Program-made: the position numbers and the translations under genes
Notes under the pieces: generated by a model
Seen by the model: only the letters and a program-made list of their open reading frames with translations
Database searches by the model: none
Told to the model about the DNA's origin: nothing
Assembly: GCA_949357655.1 (NCBI GenBank)
Contig: CASHTG010000019.1
Location: 248,001 to 312,000 of the forward strand
Direction: 5' to 3'
DNA length: 64,000 nt
DNA from: Parascedosporium putredinis
Lineage: Eukaryota > Ascomycota > Sordariomycetes > Microascales > Microascaceae
Part shown: positions 1 through 14,183 of the stretch, one piece after another
Layout: each line of letters starts with the position of its first letter
Numbering within the stretch: the stretch's first letter is position 1

Positions 1-3000
1 TCCGTTTGTCAGGCGGCCAGCCATTTCCAGAGGTAGCACAGACGTGTGTCTTCGCCAGCGGAGAGAACATTGAAGAGACATTTTGGGACGGCACCGTGCG
101 TGCTGTATCAAGTATGCCGCAGTGCATCATCCCTGAGGAGGAATGGAAGAGAAAGGAAAAAGAATCGTCTGTGGCGGGGAAGGAGGGCATAAGCGCGAAG
201 TGCTGTTGTTCACATATGTCCAAAAATGACATTCCTCGGCACTTTTTATGCTCCAACCCAGCATCCCTTATTCACTATCAATCACCTCGATGCTTCATGG
301 TCTCGAAGCCTCTAATTCACTGGCTGGGAATGCTGATACCTCAAATGTCGTACTACATGGAGAGGGTGGAACCTTGGCACACTAAACCTCTCCTTTGAAG
401 TGGTTGCCTCAATGTTGATCCTTGGGACACTGGTCCTCATTACGCGCGACGGACACACTGCCCTCACCCCTTCCCCCGTGAAAGAGTGGGCAAGAAGAAG
501 AAAAAGAAGAAAAAACCGCGGTGGCGCCTATGTCGACCAAGTGGCAATCAAGGACCAGCATGGGAGGTGGGCATCCTAGCGACATCGTGGCACGCCCTGG
601 GCCCACCTTGGAATCACGTCTCTTCGTTACCTGAAAGGGAAAAAATGCTAATAAGTGCTCCATCTTTCGCTGAACTTTGGATTATCGGGTTTCGATCTGC
701 AGTCCACCCCGTCGGGGGCCTCATCCAGGGTGGGCAATGAACCTTGCAAACGCCTTGCGAAGCTCAGCATTCGAAACCCTCGAACGCAACTTTCACAAGG
801 GGGCCGGCCCATGTGACGGATCCCATTTCCTCCTGCGTCCTTGAGCGAAAGCGGGAAGAGCGGGCTTCCCAAGGGGGAGGGGGGAAGGGAAGGCATCCGC
901 ATCCACGCCCCATGATTGGGCGCGCGGCAAGGGTATCGATTCAGCGTCGAAAATGGATCAGCGGGAAAAACGCTGGGTGCGCTTCGACGCCATCATGATC
1001 GGTGAATCTGACTCTTTGGGGCTGGGTTTTTGCATTCATTCAAGCCCTTCGCCATGGACAGGACAGGCAAGGCGATGAAGGCAAAAGCAAGGAAGCCTCC
1101 CTCCCCCCTTCCCCTCCCTCCCTCACCTCAGCCATGCTTATTGTGCCTTTGGTCCCAATGGTATTACAGGCTGAGGAGACTAGGCTCCTTGTCAACAGAA
1201 TTCCAGTCTTGATCCGAGAAAATGCCGGTCCTTGAAGGAGCCACGCTCCCATCGAAATTTCGTCGACCTCGCCGCAGCACATTGAAATTCCCAAGTACCT
1301 TATTTAGAACCTAGTCTCGTTTAGTGCCGCAACAGTCATTCATCACTCGGCCTTGCAAACTTTCCTTTGCCCCTCTCGCGCGGACTCCCCGATACTGGGC
1401 CATTGCTCCAAGGTTCAGAAAACTTTCTCCTCTCTTCGTTTCCTTCTTTCTCTCTGCAGTTCTTCCTTTGCAGCTGCTTCGTGTCGGTTGACCAGTCGGG
1501 ACAAGTTTGACGAAAGTGGGTCTGATGCTGGCGAAGCCGACAACTCTGCCACAGAAATCCTGATCCACAGTCTCCAGCACCAGAATCCACTGGAAGTAAC
1601 ATCAACGATGGCTGGCACCGATCTACTTGACTAGGTCCTTGGTGGGAGTGAGTCCTTGTCACTTCGGAACTCGTCGTTAAGCTTTTCTTCTTCTTTTTTT
1701 CTTTTTCTTTCTTTGCTTGAGCTGCAAGGTTCCATACTGTGTCTCGTTTCTTTCCAAACACGGAGTACTTGTTGGAACACTACGTTTTGCGTATCCCCAT
1801 CGGTACTTTCTCATCGCTTTCGACAAACGACGATGTCTGAGTCGAGAGTTTATATCAGAATGCTCGGACAGATAAAGTGCATGTGCATCTCAAAATTGCA
1901 ATCTCTCGGCCTGGAGTGGAGATATAGCCACCATCGGTCTGAGGAGGCAAAGAGGGAGGAAATACTTTTTCAATCTGAAAAGAATGGAACCGAAGAGCGA
2001 ATGCGCCGAGGAAGAGAAGAAGAAAAAGGAAAAACTAAACTAAACTGACCACGCCAGGTTTTCCTCGCGGACCACCTCCATTCGTCGCCTTCTTTGAGGT
2101 GGTGGAAGCGAAGCCTCGTGGTTTTGGCCTGTCCGAACAAAGGAAGGAATGCAATATTATGTCAGGACCCCATCCAGGCCCAAACGCCGAATCCTCAGGT
2201 ACTTGGCACCCCCGATCCGTCTATTTTTGCAACAGACGAACCTTTCGGTACAAAAGTGATTCGTTCTGACAATCTCAAAAAAGGGATCGTACAAAGTACT
2301 TCAAGTATGACTTGTACGCAGGAGGAGTGAATGGGCCAAAATTATCAATGTTTCTGATGCAGTCAAGGACAAACATGCTTCTGCGACACCCTTCATCACA
2401 TCGTATTCGACCCCAGTGCAGCTCCCAGCATCGGAATGGGAAGAAGATGAATCGGTGAGGAGCAGGTTTTAAACTCGGACGAGCATCCAACGGTGTCAGC
2501 AAAAATTCAATGTTGAGGGAAGAGACATGCAGCAGCATTCAAACAGGGTCAACCTTCCCTCTGCTGTCACTTCATCGCGTGGCTCTCTCCGTGGACCGAG
2601 TCCCCACAGTATCAAGTGATTTTAGCACACCAGGATGCGCGTTGTCAGGTGTGACCAGCATCAGTCGCTCCACCCCCTGCTGCCGCGCAAGTGGAGGATG
2701 AGGGGTTTCTCGACGGGGAAGCGAATTGGGGGGGCGTCGCCGGAAGAGAATGGAAGAAAGAGCCAGAAGATTGGAAGTGCTCCGAGAATAATAATACACA
2801 CTACATCTACACTACCATCGCATTACGACTGGAGTCGCACGCATCGCACGCAACGCACACTCTTCAGGCGATATCCTTCCCCTCCCAAGCGAGTATTGCC
2901 TCAGAGGCTGGCCATCCGCAGGCAGCTAATTGGGGGTGGGGTCTGGTGTGTGTGTGGATACCGCCATACCACGCTACTGCCTCAAAGGGCGCCATCGTTG

Positions 3001-6000
3001 ACAGAGACCGTCATCTCCCGTTCAATATCTATTTGATGCCTTTGAAAATGGCGGAGCTTGGTTGTTTCTGGGCGCATGGAGAAAGATTTTTGCCCTGTTT
3101 AGCTTTTCGTTGCTCCAATTTGCTTCTGCCCCCTCTCACCGACAAGAAGGGGGGCCTATTTATGATTCGAGATCGAGCTTTCGTTCCGTTGTCCGGCCAT
3201 GAGACAATCAAGGCAATTTTTCTGTGCACGACAGGTACAAGAATACACTCGCACTGGGAATGGAGTGGGAATATGAACCAAAGAGCGCTCTTGTTGATGT
3301 CTCTCATTCTTTTCCCTTGGCTCTTTAGTTTGAGTACCATTTTGAAACGTTGCTCTTTCCATGTCGCTCCCCTCCTGTGCCGGTAATAAGCCTAAAGTTT
3401 TCGGTGTCTATAATAGATCAATGAACGTCCTGATGGGAAGCCGTGCGACTTGGAACCCCCAGAAGTGCGCGCTAGTCTCCTCCTTTCCCAGACTCACGGG
3501 TCAGGGCCATTGATCTGGCCGCTGGGCCTCTCCTGAGGTACTTGATACCTCACATTCCAACCTTTTTCGCCGTGAGCAGGTTGCGATAAGAGGGATGGAA
3601 AGCACCTGCCTTTGTCATTTCGCATGTACCTGCAAGGTCTATCAGACGCCAGTGATCAAGTGTGCATCAATGCACTTGCACTTCTTATGTCATCTTGGTC
3701 ATTGGCACGAGTTGTTTCTCCAACCGGCAGGGCAAAACGCAGTTCGCAGACACCACTCGCTCTCTTGTTTTCAATGCCGTGTCTAGAAGAGGCATCTCTT
3801 GACATATTCTTTTGGGCTTGTTTGTTGGAACCCGAGCAGCGATGACCATGGGAGAGAGAGAAGGGACGACAAAGGTTCAAACGGGCCCGGTTGTATTTCG
3901 TGCCAGCCCACGTTTGCTGACTCGGGGCCGGCGTTTGTTCTACCCCTCCCTCCCCACCTCTTGGACGGGATTTGGCAAATCAGTGTTGGACACAGTGAGA
4001 CGAGGCCTGGAACCGGAGGTGTGGGCTATTGCATCTTGCTTCTTCCGTCATTGCCGTCCTTGGCCGTGCGGAGGGTTTCCCAGGCCAGGCGAAAGTGAAA
4101 GCTCACCCCTTGCCTCCGGCTTGCGCGGTTGAGTAGGTGTTCGGGCAAATTGACAAAAACAAAAAAGTTTAAGCACGAGTGCCCTTGCCTTTCGCAGAAG
4201 CAAGCACTGGAGAATAGGGCCTCGTTCTCTCGGGGCTGGAAGAACGGTAGCACAAGGGATTGGCACCATTGAAAGAAAAGAACTTTGCAGCCAAGCGAAA
4301 GAAGAAGAAAGAAAGGAAAAAGGAAATTTTGCCAGCCGTCCATTCTCCTCAGCCTCCGACTAATCGCGTTTTGGTAATTGCGAAGGGGGAAGAAAACCAC
4401 ACCAGCTTGACACCTTCCAAACCCCAAGCCCGCAGTTCGTAGCTCCGACGGATCCCTGTTTCCCTCCTTCCCATTCGTGTCCGTGCCGGCCTAGAACATC
4501 CGGATTGCGATCTTCACGGCCTTAGTCGCAGCCCACGGCGAAAGCTCCCTGCAACCTTGGCGAAAACGACCGACAAAACAGGAGGGTAAAATAAGAAGGG
4601 GGGTTTTTGGCCGGATAGGCGCGCAACAAAGAGACATCTTCGTGATTGGCGTAAGAGGGGAAGAAAAAGAAAAGGGGTTCATCGAAAGGGAATCAAGGCG
4701 CCGACTAACGATACCTTGCTTCTTCGTGCCCCCTATCTATTATTACTGACTGTCTTCTATCAAGGAAAGATCAAGCAAAGATCTGAGGCGGCAGGCAGGC
4801 ATTCCCTTCTGGGCTTTGCAAAACGACCCAAATCATCCCTACCTTTTTTCTCCCCTCCTGACTCCGTTCTTCTTTCTCCTCTCTCGGCGGAGCGGGCGTG
4901 AGACTGGTTCATTGCCTCTAGTTCTTGCGCGCGTCGCTCAGGACTCGAGCTGGGGTTCAATGTCGGAGGAAGAGGATGCCATTTCTTGGCGGTCCCCTGT
5001 CCCACGCTACGGGGACGGGAACTCCAATAATGGGCAGCCACAATGAACCAGAATTCAAGAATGTTTAGTCACGCTTCGCACGCCGGGCTGACCAGGATAG
5101 TGCTTAAAGTGGTCTCGAGTCCGCCTGTGCGTGCTTGGGTATATTTCGTGTGGCTGGCTCGTTTCCTCCCTCCTCCCCAACCAACCGAGCGAGCGAGCTT
5201 CCAATCGTTGGTGGACCGAAGGTTCAGGCGAGCGGTTGAGGCGAGGTGGAATGCGTGCTTTCCCTTCCTGCCTGCCTGCCGACCGACCGAGAGCAAACGA
5301 GATGCCTCTTCTGGCCTTTCCCGGAAAGGGTGGGTTGCTAATGAGTACGTCAACATGGTGGAGGCTTTGCAGTGTTACGATCCCCCGGTTCTTCGCCCCA
5401 TTGATGGCGAAGGTGTCACGGCGAGCGCCCCGGCAGCCAAGTCACAGACTATTTTTCTTGACCCACAATCCTTTCTCGGTCAATCCATCTGAATGGGAAG
5501 ACCAACACACGGTTACGGGGCAAAGAAGCGGGCGGAATCTCAAGTAGACGGCTTGCTATTAGGTTTGCGGCCAGCTTCAATCAACTTCAGCCCTCAGGAG
5601 CCCAAGGGCGGGTTTTCCTTTTTTCTTTTTTTTTCCTTCTCGCCTCGGGGCCGGGGATCCGAACCCGATATCACGAGGCAATATGGGAGGGCGAATGAAG
5701 GCTGCTTCTATGGATTGCTTCACAAGTGGGGGCGGGCGGTAATTGGTGTCACTCCCGGACATCACCAACCCAAACACTCTGTCCACATTGCGTTCAAACG
5801 TTCAATGTTGGACAAACGGAGTTTTAATCTCGCCATTTTTTTCACGGCGAGCATCTCGACAAGAAGGCTCCGCATTGGAGTCTAACACGAAGCCGACATC
5901 TGATTCATTAGAGACCGGGAGGGCGCAACTAAAGAAAGCGGAGTAAGGAGGCGGGGTGGGGGAAGAAATCAAGAAAACCAAATGCACTATTATGACTTGA

Positions 6001-9000
6001 GTATTAGATTGGCAACACGGGACTAGGTGCTGGTGACGAAAGGGGGTTGAGGCAGGCGATACAAGTCACGACGCCCAAGCGAGGTCGCATTGAGCAAGAA
6101 AGAAACAGAAAACAGAAGAAGGGGAAAAAGACCGGCTCCGGCAAGTCCTAGAAGCAACGACGAGGATTTTCAGGGCGCAACTTGCGTGGTTTCGTTGTTA
6201 GTACATGGCCAACGGCAAGATCCATTCAATGTGTCCAGGACATCCAGCAGCTCTTTACCTTTCCAGTAAAAAGGGGCCCGACGGAAGGGATCTTCCACCC
6301 AATGGCATCAACGCGTTTCTTTTGCTTCCGAGGATCTTCAGCAGCCACTGGTTCGATGATAGTAATAAGAAGACAAAAAAGAAGAATTGCTCGACACCTG
6401 CAGGCAAGCCAGATAAAAGGTGCCCGCTATTTCCGTCAAGGCAGACAATGTTCGGTCGACATGCCGTGGCACACCAAGGGGTAGGCAACCCCGTTCTTTC
6501 TTGATGCCGCTGGGAGTGCCAGAAGGATTCGGATGCAGAGGCCGGTCCCAAGCAAAAAACAACAGGCCCAGCGACTTGTGTTAGTGCAGATATGTGAGCG
6601 CACCTAGAACCTTTTGCGGCTCCTTTTTGGTCGACAAGGGAGATGGGTATTCGAGGATGAGGCAGAAGTAACTCCGAGGGAGAGTCTGGATGGAGTAGAC
6701 GACCCAATCACCGAAATTGGTGTCCCTTGACACCATGGCACGCGCGATGCTTTTCTCGGCGAGTTTGTGAGAAAGCCCGATGGAAATGCGAGGTTTCAGC
6801 GCTCCGATGGCACCCATTCTATCAGTTTTTTCTTCTTCTCTGGAACAAGCACCTTCTATTCAGTACGGCGCCTGCGCAACCCCCGAGGTTGAACTAACAC
6901 TAGTGGTCCACTAGCTGCCCGGGGAGTAGCCCGAGAGGTCGAAGGGCGGGAACCAAAGTTTTGGCCAAGGGATCCATCAATTGATCATCATTGCTTTCGG
7001 AGCACGCGGGCGGCGCTTGAGCAGGGAAAAGAAAAAGTTATCATGACGCCGACCGAGGTGCAAGGGGGTGGTGAAGGGGGACTTGCTTGGAGAGTTCAAA
7101 TGGCGTCGTCAAACGTAGCGTACACTAAGAGATGGGCACCCACAGTGCCATGGCTGAGGATCGGAGAGGGGAAATGCATACGGATTCATACGGATTCATG
7201 GATCAACTCCACCCACTGTGATCGCCGGGTACGCACGCTTGTGGTGGAGTGCCCTCTTGCTTGCAAGGGGTGGGTTGAACGGATGGCCTCCTTCGTGGTG
7301 TACCTTGGCACTCGGGCACTTCATGTGCCAGAAACACGAGACGAGGGGGAAAGAGAGCGCACCTTGCTTGACCACCAACACCTCAGTGGTGGCTCTTCTT
7401 CTTTCCATGTGGGGTCAATGTCGGGGCTGCTCGAGATCTTCGGCCCAGCTGGGGTAACTTGTGACTCCCAGCGCCCCATTCGCTTCACTCTAGCATCTCT
7501 GGGACTCCGCCTAGATGCAAGCCTCCAATCTTCAAGAAGCGAAACAAAAGACTGGTGGATGACGTGGAACTCTCTAGAAATGAACAGTCCGCGAACACTT
7601 GATCCCATTTCTCCCACCGCCGGCTTTCTTTTTCAATTCCCTCGACTGCAACCCTCCACAACTGTTCTCCGCTACAGCACGGGCACAAGAGCAGGCAGCG
7701 GCCCTTGACAGTCAAGAAAGATAGTCCATCCGCCAACACGGTGAGGGCGACGACAGGTCCCCGCTGGGCTAAATTTGGGGACTTGGACGCCTGGGTCGAC
7801 AGCAGCCACACCTCAAAACTCGCACCTTTTGACGGTAGGTGGCTCTAGACATTGAAGCAGGACAAGGATAGTACTTCACAGCCAATCGTCCTTTGGGCCA
7901 CTATCTGACCATCTTCTGATGCCCATGAGCCACGCCACCAGTGACGACAGCAAACAACTCCCCACCAGCAGCGTCTCCATCCTCATCATTGATCCATCTT
8001 TTTCTTTTTTTTTTTTTTCTCTCTCCCTCTCCTTCTCTTGACCGGTGCTCTTCTTCCCGTAGGCTTGACTCGAACACTGCCTAGCTGAAACTTCAGGCCC
8101 GGCCCGGTCATCATCAATCACGCCAAAGTTCCGAGTTATAATATCTGCCAGCCGTCCCTGATTTTTGTTGGTTCAAATGAATTCTTGACACAGCAAAGCT
8201 GCGCCGTGCTTGGTCACCCTCGGGTAGTATCCAAGCACCGATCGGGAAGCCGGTGGTGGACAAGCCACTCGCCTGTTGCGAGATAGGAGGGAAGGCCTAG
8301 GTTGGTGGGGTGGAAAGCCGACTCGTCATGCAAGTCCCAGCCCTGCAATTGACATTCCTGCCATGAACGTCGATGCAGCCATGTACCTGTTATATGCAGT
8401 CTCTTTTCTTTCAACCCTCCTTTGTGGCTTACCTTTCTTCTCTTCCTTCCACTTAAGCAGAGAGCATGGCCCACCTACCCTTGCTCGTTATTTTCGTCCA
8501 ATTCGCAGCGACGACGGGATTTGGTACGACGCTGACCTTTTCCGTCCTCTGGTTCTCGAATACGACTCTTCCGCTTTCATGTCCACCTCGTGTTACCTTT
8601 CAACACCCATTCCTCCCAGTTCGTGCCTCGGCCACGATTCTTACAAGTTGAACAGCGACTGCTTGTCCGAAATAGGTGTGTCGCGGTGAGGCTGGTGCCA
8701 CCACGAAATTAACACCCCTCTTCCTTGTCCCTGGCTTGTTAATAAGCCCCAAAACGAAATGGGCTTGCTCTCCTGTGTGTCGGCTCAGGTTGATGAGGGA
8801 TGGGGATGCACAAAGACGCCTAATGATTTGAAGTGCATCCATCGTATCGCCCGATGTCCAAAAACGGCATCGCAGAGGGGATCGGCCGCACAAACGAACC
8901 ACAGGTGAAAGGGAGCCGACGGTGAAAGAGTATCCCCCCTCCTTGCCTTGACAAAATCAATTTGCTTTGAATGTTGGTCTTCGTTCCGCCATTGGACATT

Positions 9001-12000
9001 GAGGAAGCAGAGCCATCCAACTGAGCCTCGAGGGGATGGATGTGTGGTCCAGGAGATGTCTCAAAGCCACCAGCATGCAGCCGCATAGGCCAGCCTGACT
9101 GAGCATAGCTGGGCAGTGACCAAGGAGGCAACAAGTCATACCTCATATGTGTGTGCTTGATGCCCTTGAATAATCCGCCCAGAAGGCAACAAGACAAAGG
9201 AGAGCTGAAAGCCAATCCAAGACTACAAGAGGCGATCTGCTTCCCCAGACCAGAAGCCAACAGAATTGTTCGTCCACGCACACCCCCACCCCTCCGCAAG
9301 CCTCATCCCTGAACGACTGTGCTTCGGTCGAAATCCTAATCTCAGCAAGAAGAACAAATCCCTGCGGTCCCCCTTCCCGCTACGATATTGCTTTGATTGA
9401 TTTTTCTAAACCTCCATTTTCCTTGGTCGAGCACGGGGATTTCCACGAAACAGGTGAACCAAGCGACCGGCGGGGTTGGAATGGAGATCCTCGTCCCTGA
9501 TTCAACCCCTCGTCCGTCTTCTCTCATTAACCCCCTTTTTTAAATACCAGCGGCAGGGTATTAAGCTCACGACCCAGCCAACGTGATGACTTGTAAAAGC
9601 TAATTATTTCGCTACGCCGTTGATCCCTCTCATTTTCGAAACGAGGTCGCGGGGTGACGCTCTTTGTCGGGGAGGAGGTGTGTTACCTAAGCTAGAGACC
9701 TCCCGCGAGGGCACCAAAGGTCGCTTGCAGAGCCCTGTGCGTCTGGTGCATGACGAGAGGGTGAAGCGTAATACGGTGATAAGAAGAAGAAGAAAACAAG
9801 AGGGTTAAAAGCGTAGGTACTTTCGTGGCTCTGCTATAAATTGAGGAGATGGGTCGGATCTCTGCCCGTACATGTGTTCAGACGGGAACCTTGCTTGCAG
9901 GCTTACTCTATCAAAAACCCGCTTAAGGTGAGGTAAAACCGTCGTCGTGGTGGGGACCATCTCCTCTGATATCTGGAAGTTGAGCGCCGTATTCTCAAGT
10001 CGTGCTTGTCTCCGTGCTTGCTTGGTCCATCGCTCCCCGAGTCTCCTATCAACCCTCGTCAGGCACTCGTGGGTTTCCCCTTGCGACATTTGGGCTCCGC
10101 GCGAGGGGGAGGATTCAAGGTTGGTGGGCCTTAATTCTCCTGGGAAGAAGACGGAAGGAGTGAAACAAACGGTGTAATGCGATGCATATACAACCTTGGT
10201 TCCTCAACCAAACAATTCAAGGCACCAGCTCCGCTTCGATGGAACTTTTTTTTATTCTTTCTTTTCCAATTTTCTTTTTCTCGTCGGAGAATAAAATACA
10301 CTTTTGTTTGCAGAGCTAAGTGCGGGGGTTGAATCTTTGTCTTTTTAAGTGATGGGCGGGGAGAAGGCTCACGTTTCGATATCTAACAGCCCGTGCAAGC
10401 GCGGGCGATCAGCAACTGGTGAAAATGACGTTCAAATTGATCTTACTTGTACCGAAAACTAGGTGGGGAAGCCAGGTGCAATCGCAGCCTTTCAAGTTTT
10501 ACCAGCTTAGGTGCAGCCGCAGTCGGTGTGCATGGGAATGGGCATCGGGCTCGATGCTAGCCGCCCTCCCTCGTATGATGGCTGATATAGACATCTCACA
10601 TTGGAGGGCAGGACTGTGCTCCCCTCAACCGAGGGCTATGCAGCATATATTTCCGCGTCGCGCGACTTGTCGTGTAAGCCACACGGTATCCGATGGATGA
10701 AAAGAGGAATACTGTGGCATGGCGCGGTGCTGCCAACACCGCCGGGAACCGGATATGGTTGTGAGTCTTGGACACTGCCATTCGGCGGGGAAACGGTTCC
10801 TTTTAACCCCCGACCGAACTGATTTGCTGGAGGATACAGAGACGGTGAAATCGCCTATCCTATGGGCCCGGCGTTTCCCTTTTCTTGGAGTTCACCTCGT
10901 TCCGTGAGAAGGGATAGCCAGCCCGCCCTCTTTACTCGAGGCTATAGCGTCACGGTTCCCCGCGCTCGACTCATCGCATTCTCCCATGGCATGTCTAGCT
11001 CCCTCTACGCAGCGGTCTCTCGAAGAGGAAAAGACGCATATAAAGTCGGCGCCGAGGTGGTCGCCCCGACGGCTCCGGGCCCTCTGCATAGTTTGCAGGT
11101 GGTCACGGGCGTGCTTCCAGCTCAAACGCGGAGCCTTGTTTCGCGATAAGTTGGCGAGCCTACAGGGGACACTTCGTGACGGACAGAACTGGTCTGGGCG
11201 GTCAGAGCAGGTGCCGCAAGGAGGGCAAGGACAGAGAAGTAGGGACGGTAAACAACTATGATTGCTCTGAACCACGCCCTTCGACAAGGCACAGTAGCCA
11301 AAGATTATGGCCCGGTAGCAGCTCTTTTCAGAAACCAGACAGAGCCGAGAGAGATTGATATGGTGGGAACCAGTGGGATAGGAGGCGCCGCCTCCCCCAG
11401 GCTAGGCTTCCCCTAAGAGGACGACGGTCGCGCGACATTCAGTTAAGGAGGGAGGCGGCCAGCTGGATGAGCAGTTGGCTGGATGGCCCGGCGATCTCGG
11501 GCTGGCCATCGGCCTGGTTGACTTGCGATTCTGCTTGATAACTCGAGTTCCATCGCTATTCATCTCACGTATCTGTTACGTAGCGAGATTCGCACACTCT
11601 TGGCAACTGCTATTGGTAGCAAGTATGCGGCAGGCGCAGGCTGGGGGGTGATATGGCCTCTTCCAGAACAGCTCCGAGAAGAGGTCTGGCATTCCTCCAT
11701 ACCCGCCACATCTAGGCTCTTGATCGACTAGCGGAAAAGGCCAAAGCTGCGATATGTTCGCCTTGTCCCGAACAGAGGGGAAAGAAGGCCTGAGCTAAAG
11801 AGGGTTCTTATAGATCTCCTTTGGTGAGTGCAAAACCCCCAAGTTTTTTAAAGACCAGCTACTCTTGGGGACTGCTAGGGAGGGATTAGGTCCGTGATAT
11901 CGTCGGTATGTTCGGAGACAACTCACGGAGGATATACCGAAGCATCCGTTCTACAAGGATCAGGCGAGCACCTCATGCCAGTCACGCTCCGAGCCTCAGA

Positions 12001-14183
12001 CTGGATGCCGGATGTGTCCACAGGGCTAGATGGTGGTGACGGGAAACGACGAGATGACCTGGGGTTTGGTTTTCTTCAAATGGCGTCCGATAGGTTTTGG
12101 TAAAACTACTCAACATAACCGTGCCCGGTTAATGTGGCAGGCGTCCATCTCGGCCATGTAGAGTATCTTATTGCCTAGCCGTAGGCTCTGTGACATTCGT
12201 GGTTTAGGGGAGACCATATCAGAGTCCGATGGGGTAGCCACGGTGCCCCTGCTGCATAACAACGAGCTTTTACAAAACTGCTCTTGCAAGATACGAGTGG
12301 TCCCATGTCCCTAAGGGCACCGTTGGTAGAGCTCTATACTAGAAGGGGAGGCAGAGTCTATCTTAGAGAAAGATGAGGATGGCAAGGCAAACGCACATAC
12401 ATCAATGGCCGCTCGAGGGTGAGCGAATGCTATTAGGACTAGGTATGAATCGGCTTACAGCCCGCATTTAAGGAAATCTAGGTGTGAGAACGATGCGGAA
12501 TCATTTTCTAGTTCTCCGAGATCTTCGTGATGAAGTTCTACGTGCCCTCTTGGTCGTGTGGCGCAACATGGCTTGGCTATAGACGCTCTGAGAGGCCTTC
12601 TCGGGCGCCCTCAGGCATGCGTTGCCAGGGCTTCTTAGGAATAATACAAATATAGGAGGGAACCGCTCCTAGCCAGTCTTAATTGTCATGACGAGATTAT
12701 AGGCGCGAGGAGTAAAATAGGTCGTTTCTCCTTCTTGCTTTCCTTTCAAGATTTTGTTTGGGGGCGAGAACTTGCTTCTCCGGACTCCGAAAGGCCTGCA
12801 GCACAAAGGCCGGGCAAGCTGGAGTCCGATGACCGACAGACGTGCAATGTGTGGCTGGTGGCGAAAGAAGAACAGAACAGAGCTACCAGCTGGCGAGCCT
12901 CACCGGGTCAAAAGAGAAAGAAAGAGAGTTTATCTCGGGAGCCGTGGCAGGTTTATTATTCCCAAGCTCAAAGTCAAACATGAAGAGAGCACAGGCATTG
13001 ACTTGTTAGATTTTAGGCGACCGGCAAACGCGGCAGAAACTCCACCCCAAGGTCGCGAGCCCGTCTCAGCTTGACACCTCCAGCGAGCGATGGAGAATCG
13101 GTGACATCACAATCTCTCTACAGCCTGAACGGGGCGTTTGCCCCTGTCTTCTGACTCGGCGGGCTCCAGTCTTCAATCAATTTGAAAGGAGTCTGGTCTG
13201 GACCTTGAAAATCACGTGAGAGGCTTTCCCAATCACTGCATTGATCCCAGCTTGGGAAATGGAATTGGACTGCTGAATCATCCCTGGCATGCATCCGAAA
13301 AGGAAGTAGACCCCTGTTGCTAGGCAATTTCCATCCGCAGTAGCCAATACGAGACCTCCAGCGCTAAACGGGCAGGTCCTGGGACACATCCCCAAACTCG
13401 GCTGTTCCACTTTTCCCTTCCCCTTCTCTCTGGCAACCAGCGCTCGCTTTCTGGCCGCATTCAGCCTGCCGTTCTTCTTGCTAGCGCTGGGCACACTCAC
13501 GCTTCCCCGAAATCCTTGGAACACATCGTCGCTCGTTCTTCTTTTTTCCAGTGCCCGCGACACAAAACATACCCCCACTCACTGGCGGACCTGGTCTTCC
13601 TTGCTATCATCTCTTTCAATCCTTTTCAAGATTCCAAAAATAATAGTCTTTTTAGAAGGACGAGGCAGGAATACGAGTTCAGCAATAATAGCGGTGCTCC
13701 ATTTTCCAACTGAGCCAAGGACCTGATCGGTGGGAACGACACCACAGCCCCCTTTTTCTTGCTGATCGAGCCGCTTCTTGTCTCACTGTTTACGGTGTCG
13801 CACCTTGTGACGAATTTTTACCCTCACTTGCCCAACGATCGTTTTTTACCGTCAAACAACCATCGCCCTTTCGTTCATTCTGGCTGGTTTCGCCTGTCGA
13901 TAATTATTTTGGTCTCCTTCCCCGGTCGCTGGAAGGGTCATTTCGAGCAGCTTTGCTCCCTCAGGCTTGAAAACGAAATTAAACGCGCCGCCATCCCCAC
14001 CTTAGTCCGGCAAACCCCTGTAGGACTTGGAAGTGCAAGCAGGACGCAACTCTGGGAACAATCTTTTTCAACGCGACGTTGACATTGACATTGCCAGTGT
14101 TGAAACTTACCCCATCATTGACATCGGCGACAGCGACGACGACAACAGCATCTTGGAACACGAGGCCTTTGAGTTCCTAGAAG
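1..14183. other. Gene-poor region upstream of chs7
   Basis: No ORF here reads like a conserved protein. The longer ones (2691-3386, 7043-7708) have biased, non-globular composition and overlap equally long ORFs in other frames. The stretch holds purine and pyrimidine tracts (for example T-rich 8005-8020) and several G/C runs. About 10.3-12.7 kb has fewer such tracts and more even composition, which could be relic coding or transposon DNA (see findings). The last 500 bases, pyrimidine-rich, are probably promoter and leader of chs7. Frame breaks elsewhere in this assembly mean that a short, intron-rich gene could be hidden here. Confidence 0.5.

Noticed and set aside
2691..3386. 231-codon ORF on the + strand
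   Set aside because: No recognisable domain, no splice-site support, and unlike any family I know.
7043..7708. 221-codon ORF on the + strand
   Set aside because: Several competing ORFs in other frames and no conserved motif; cannot be told from chance.
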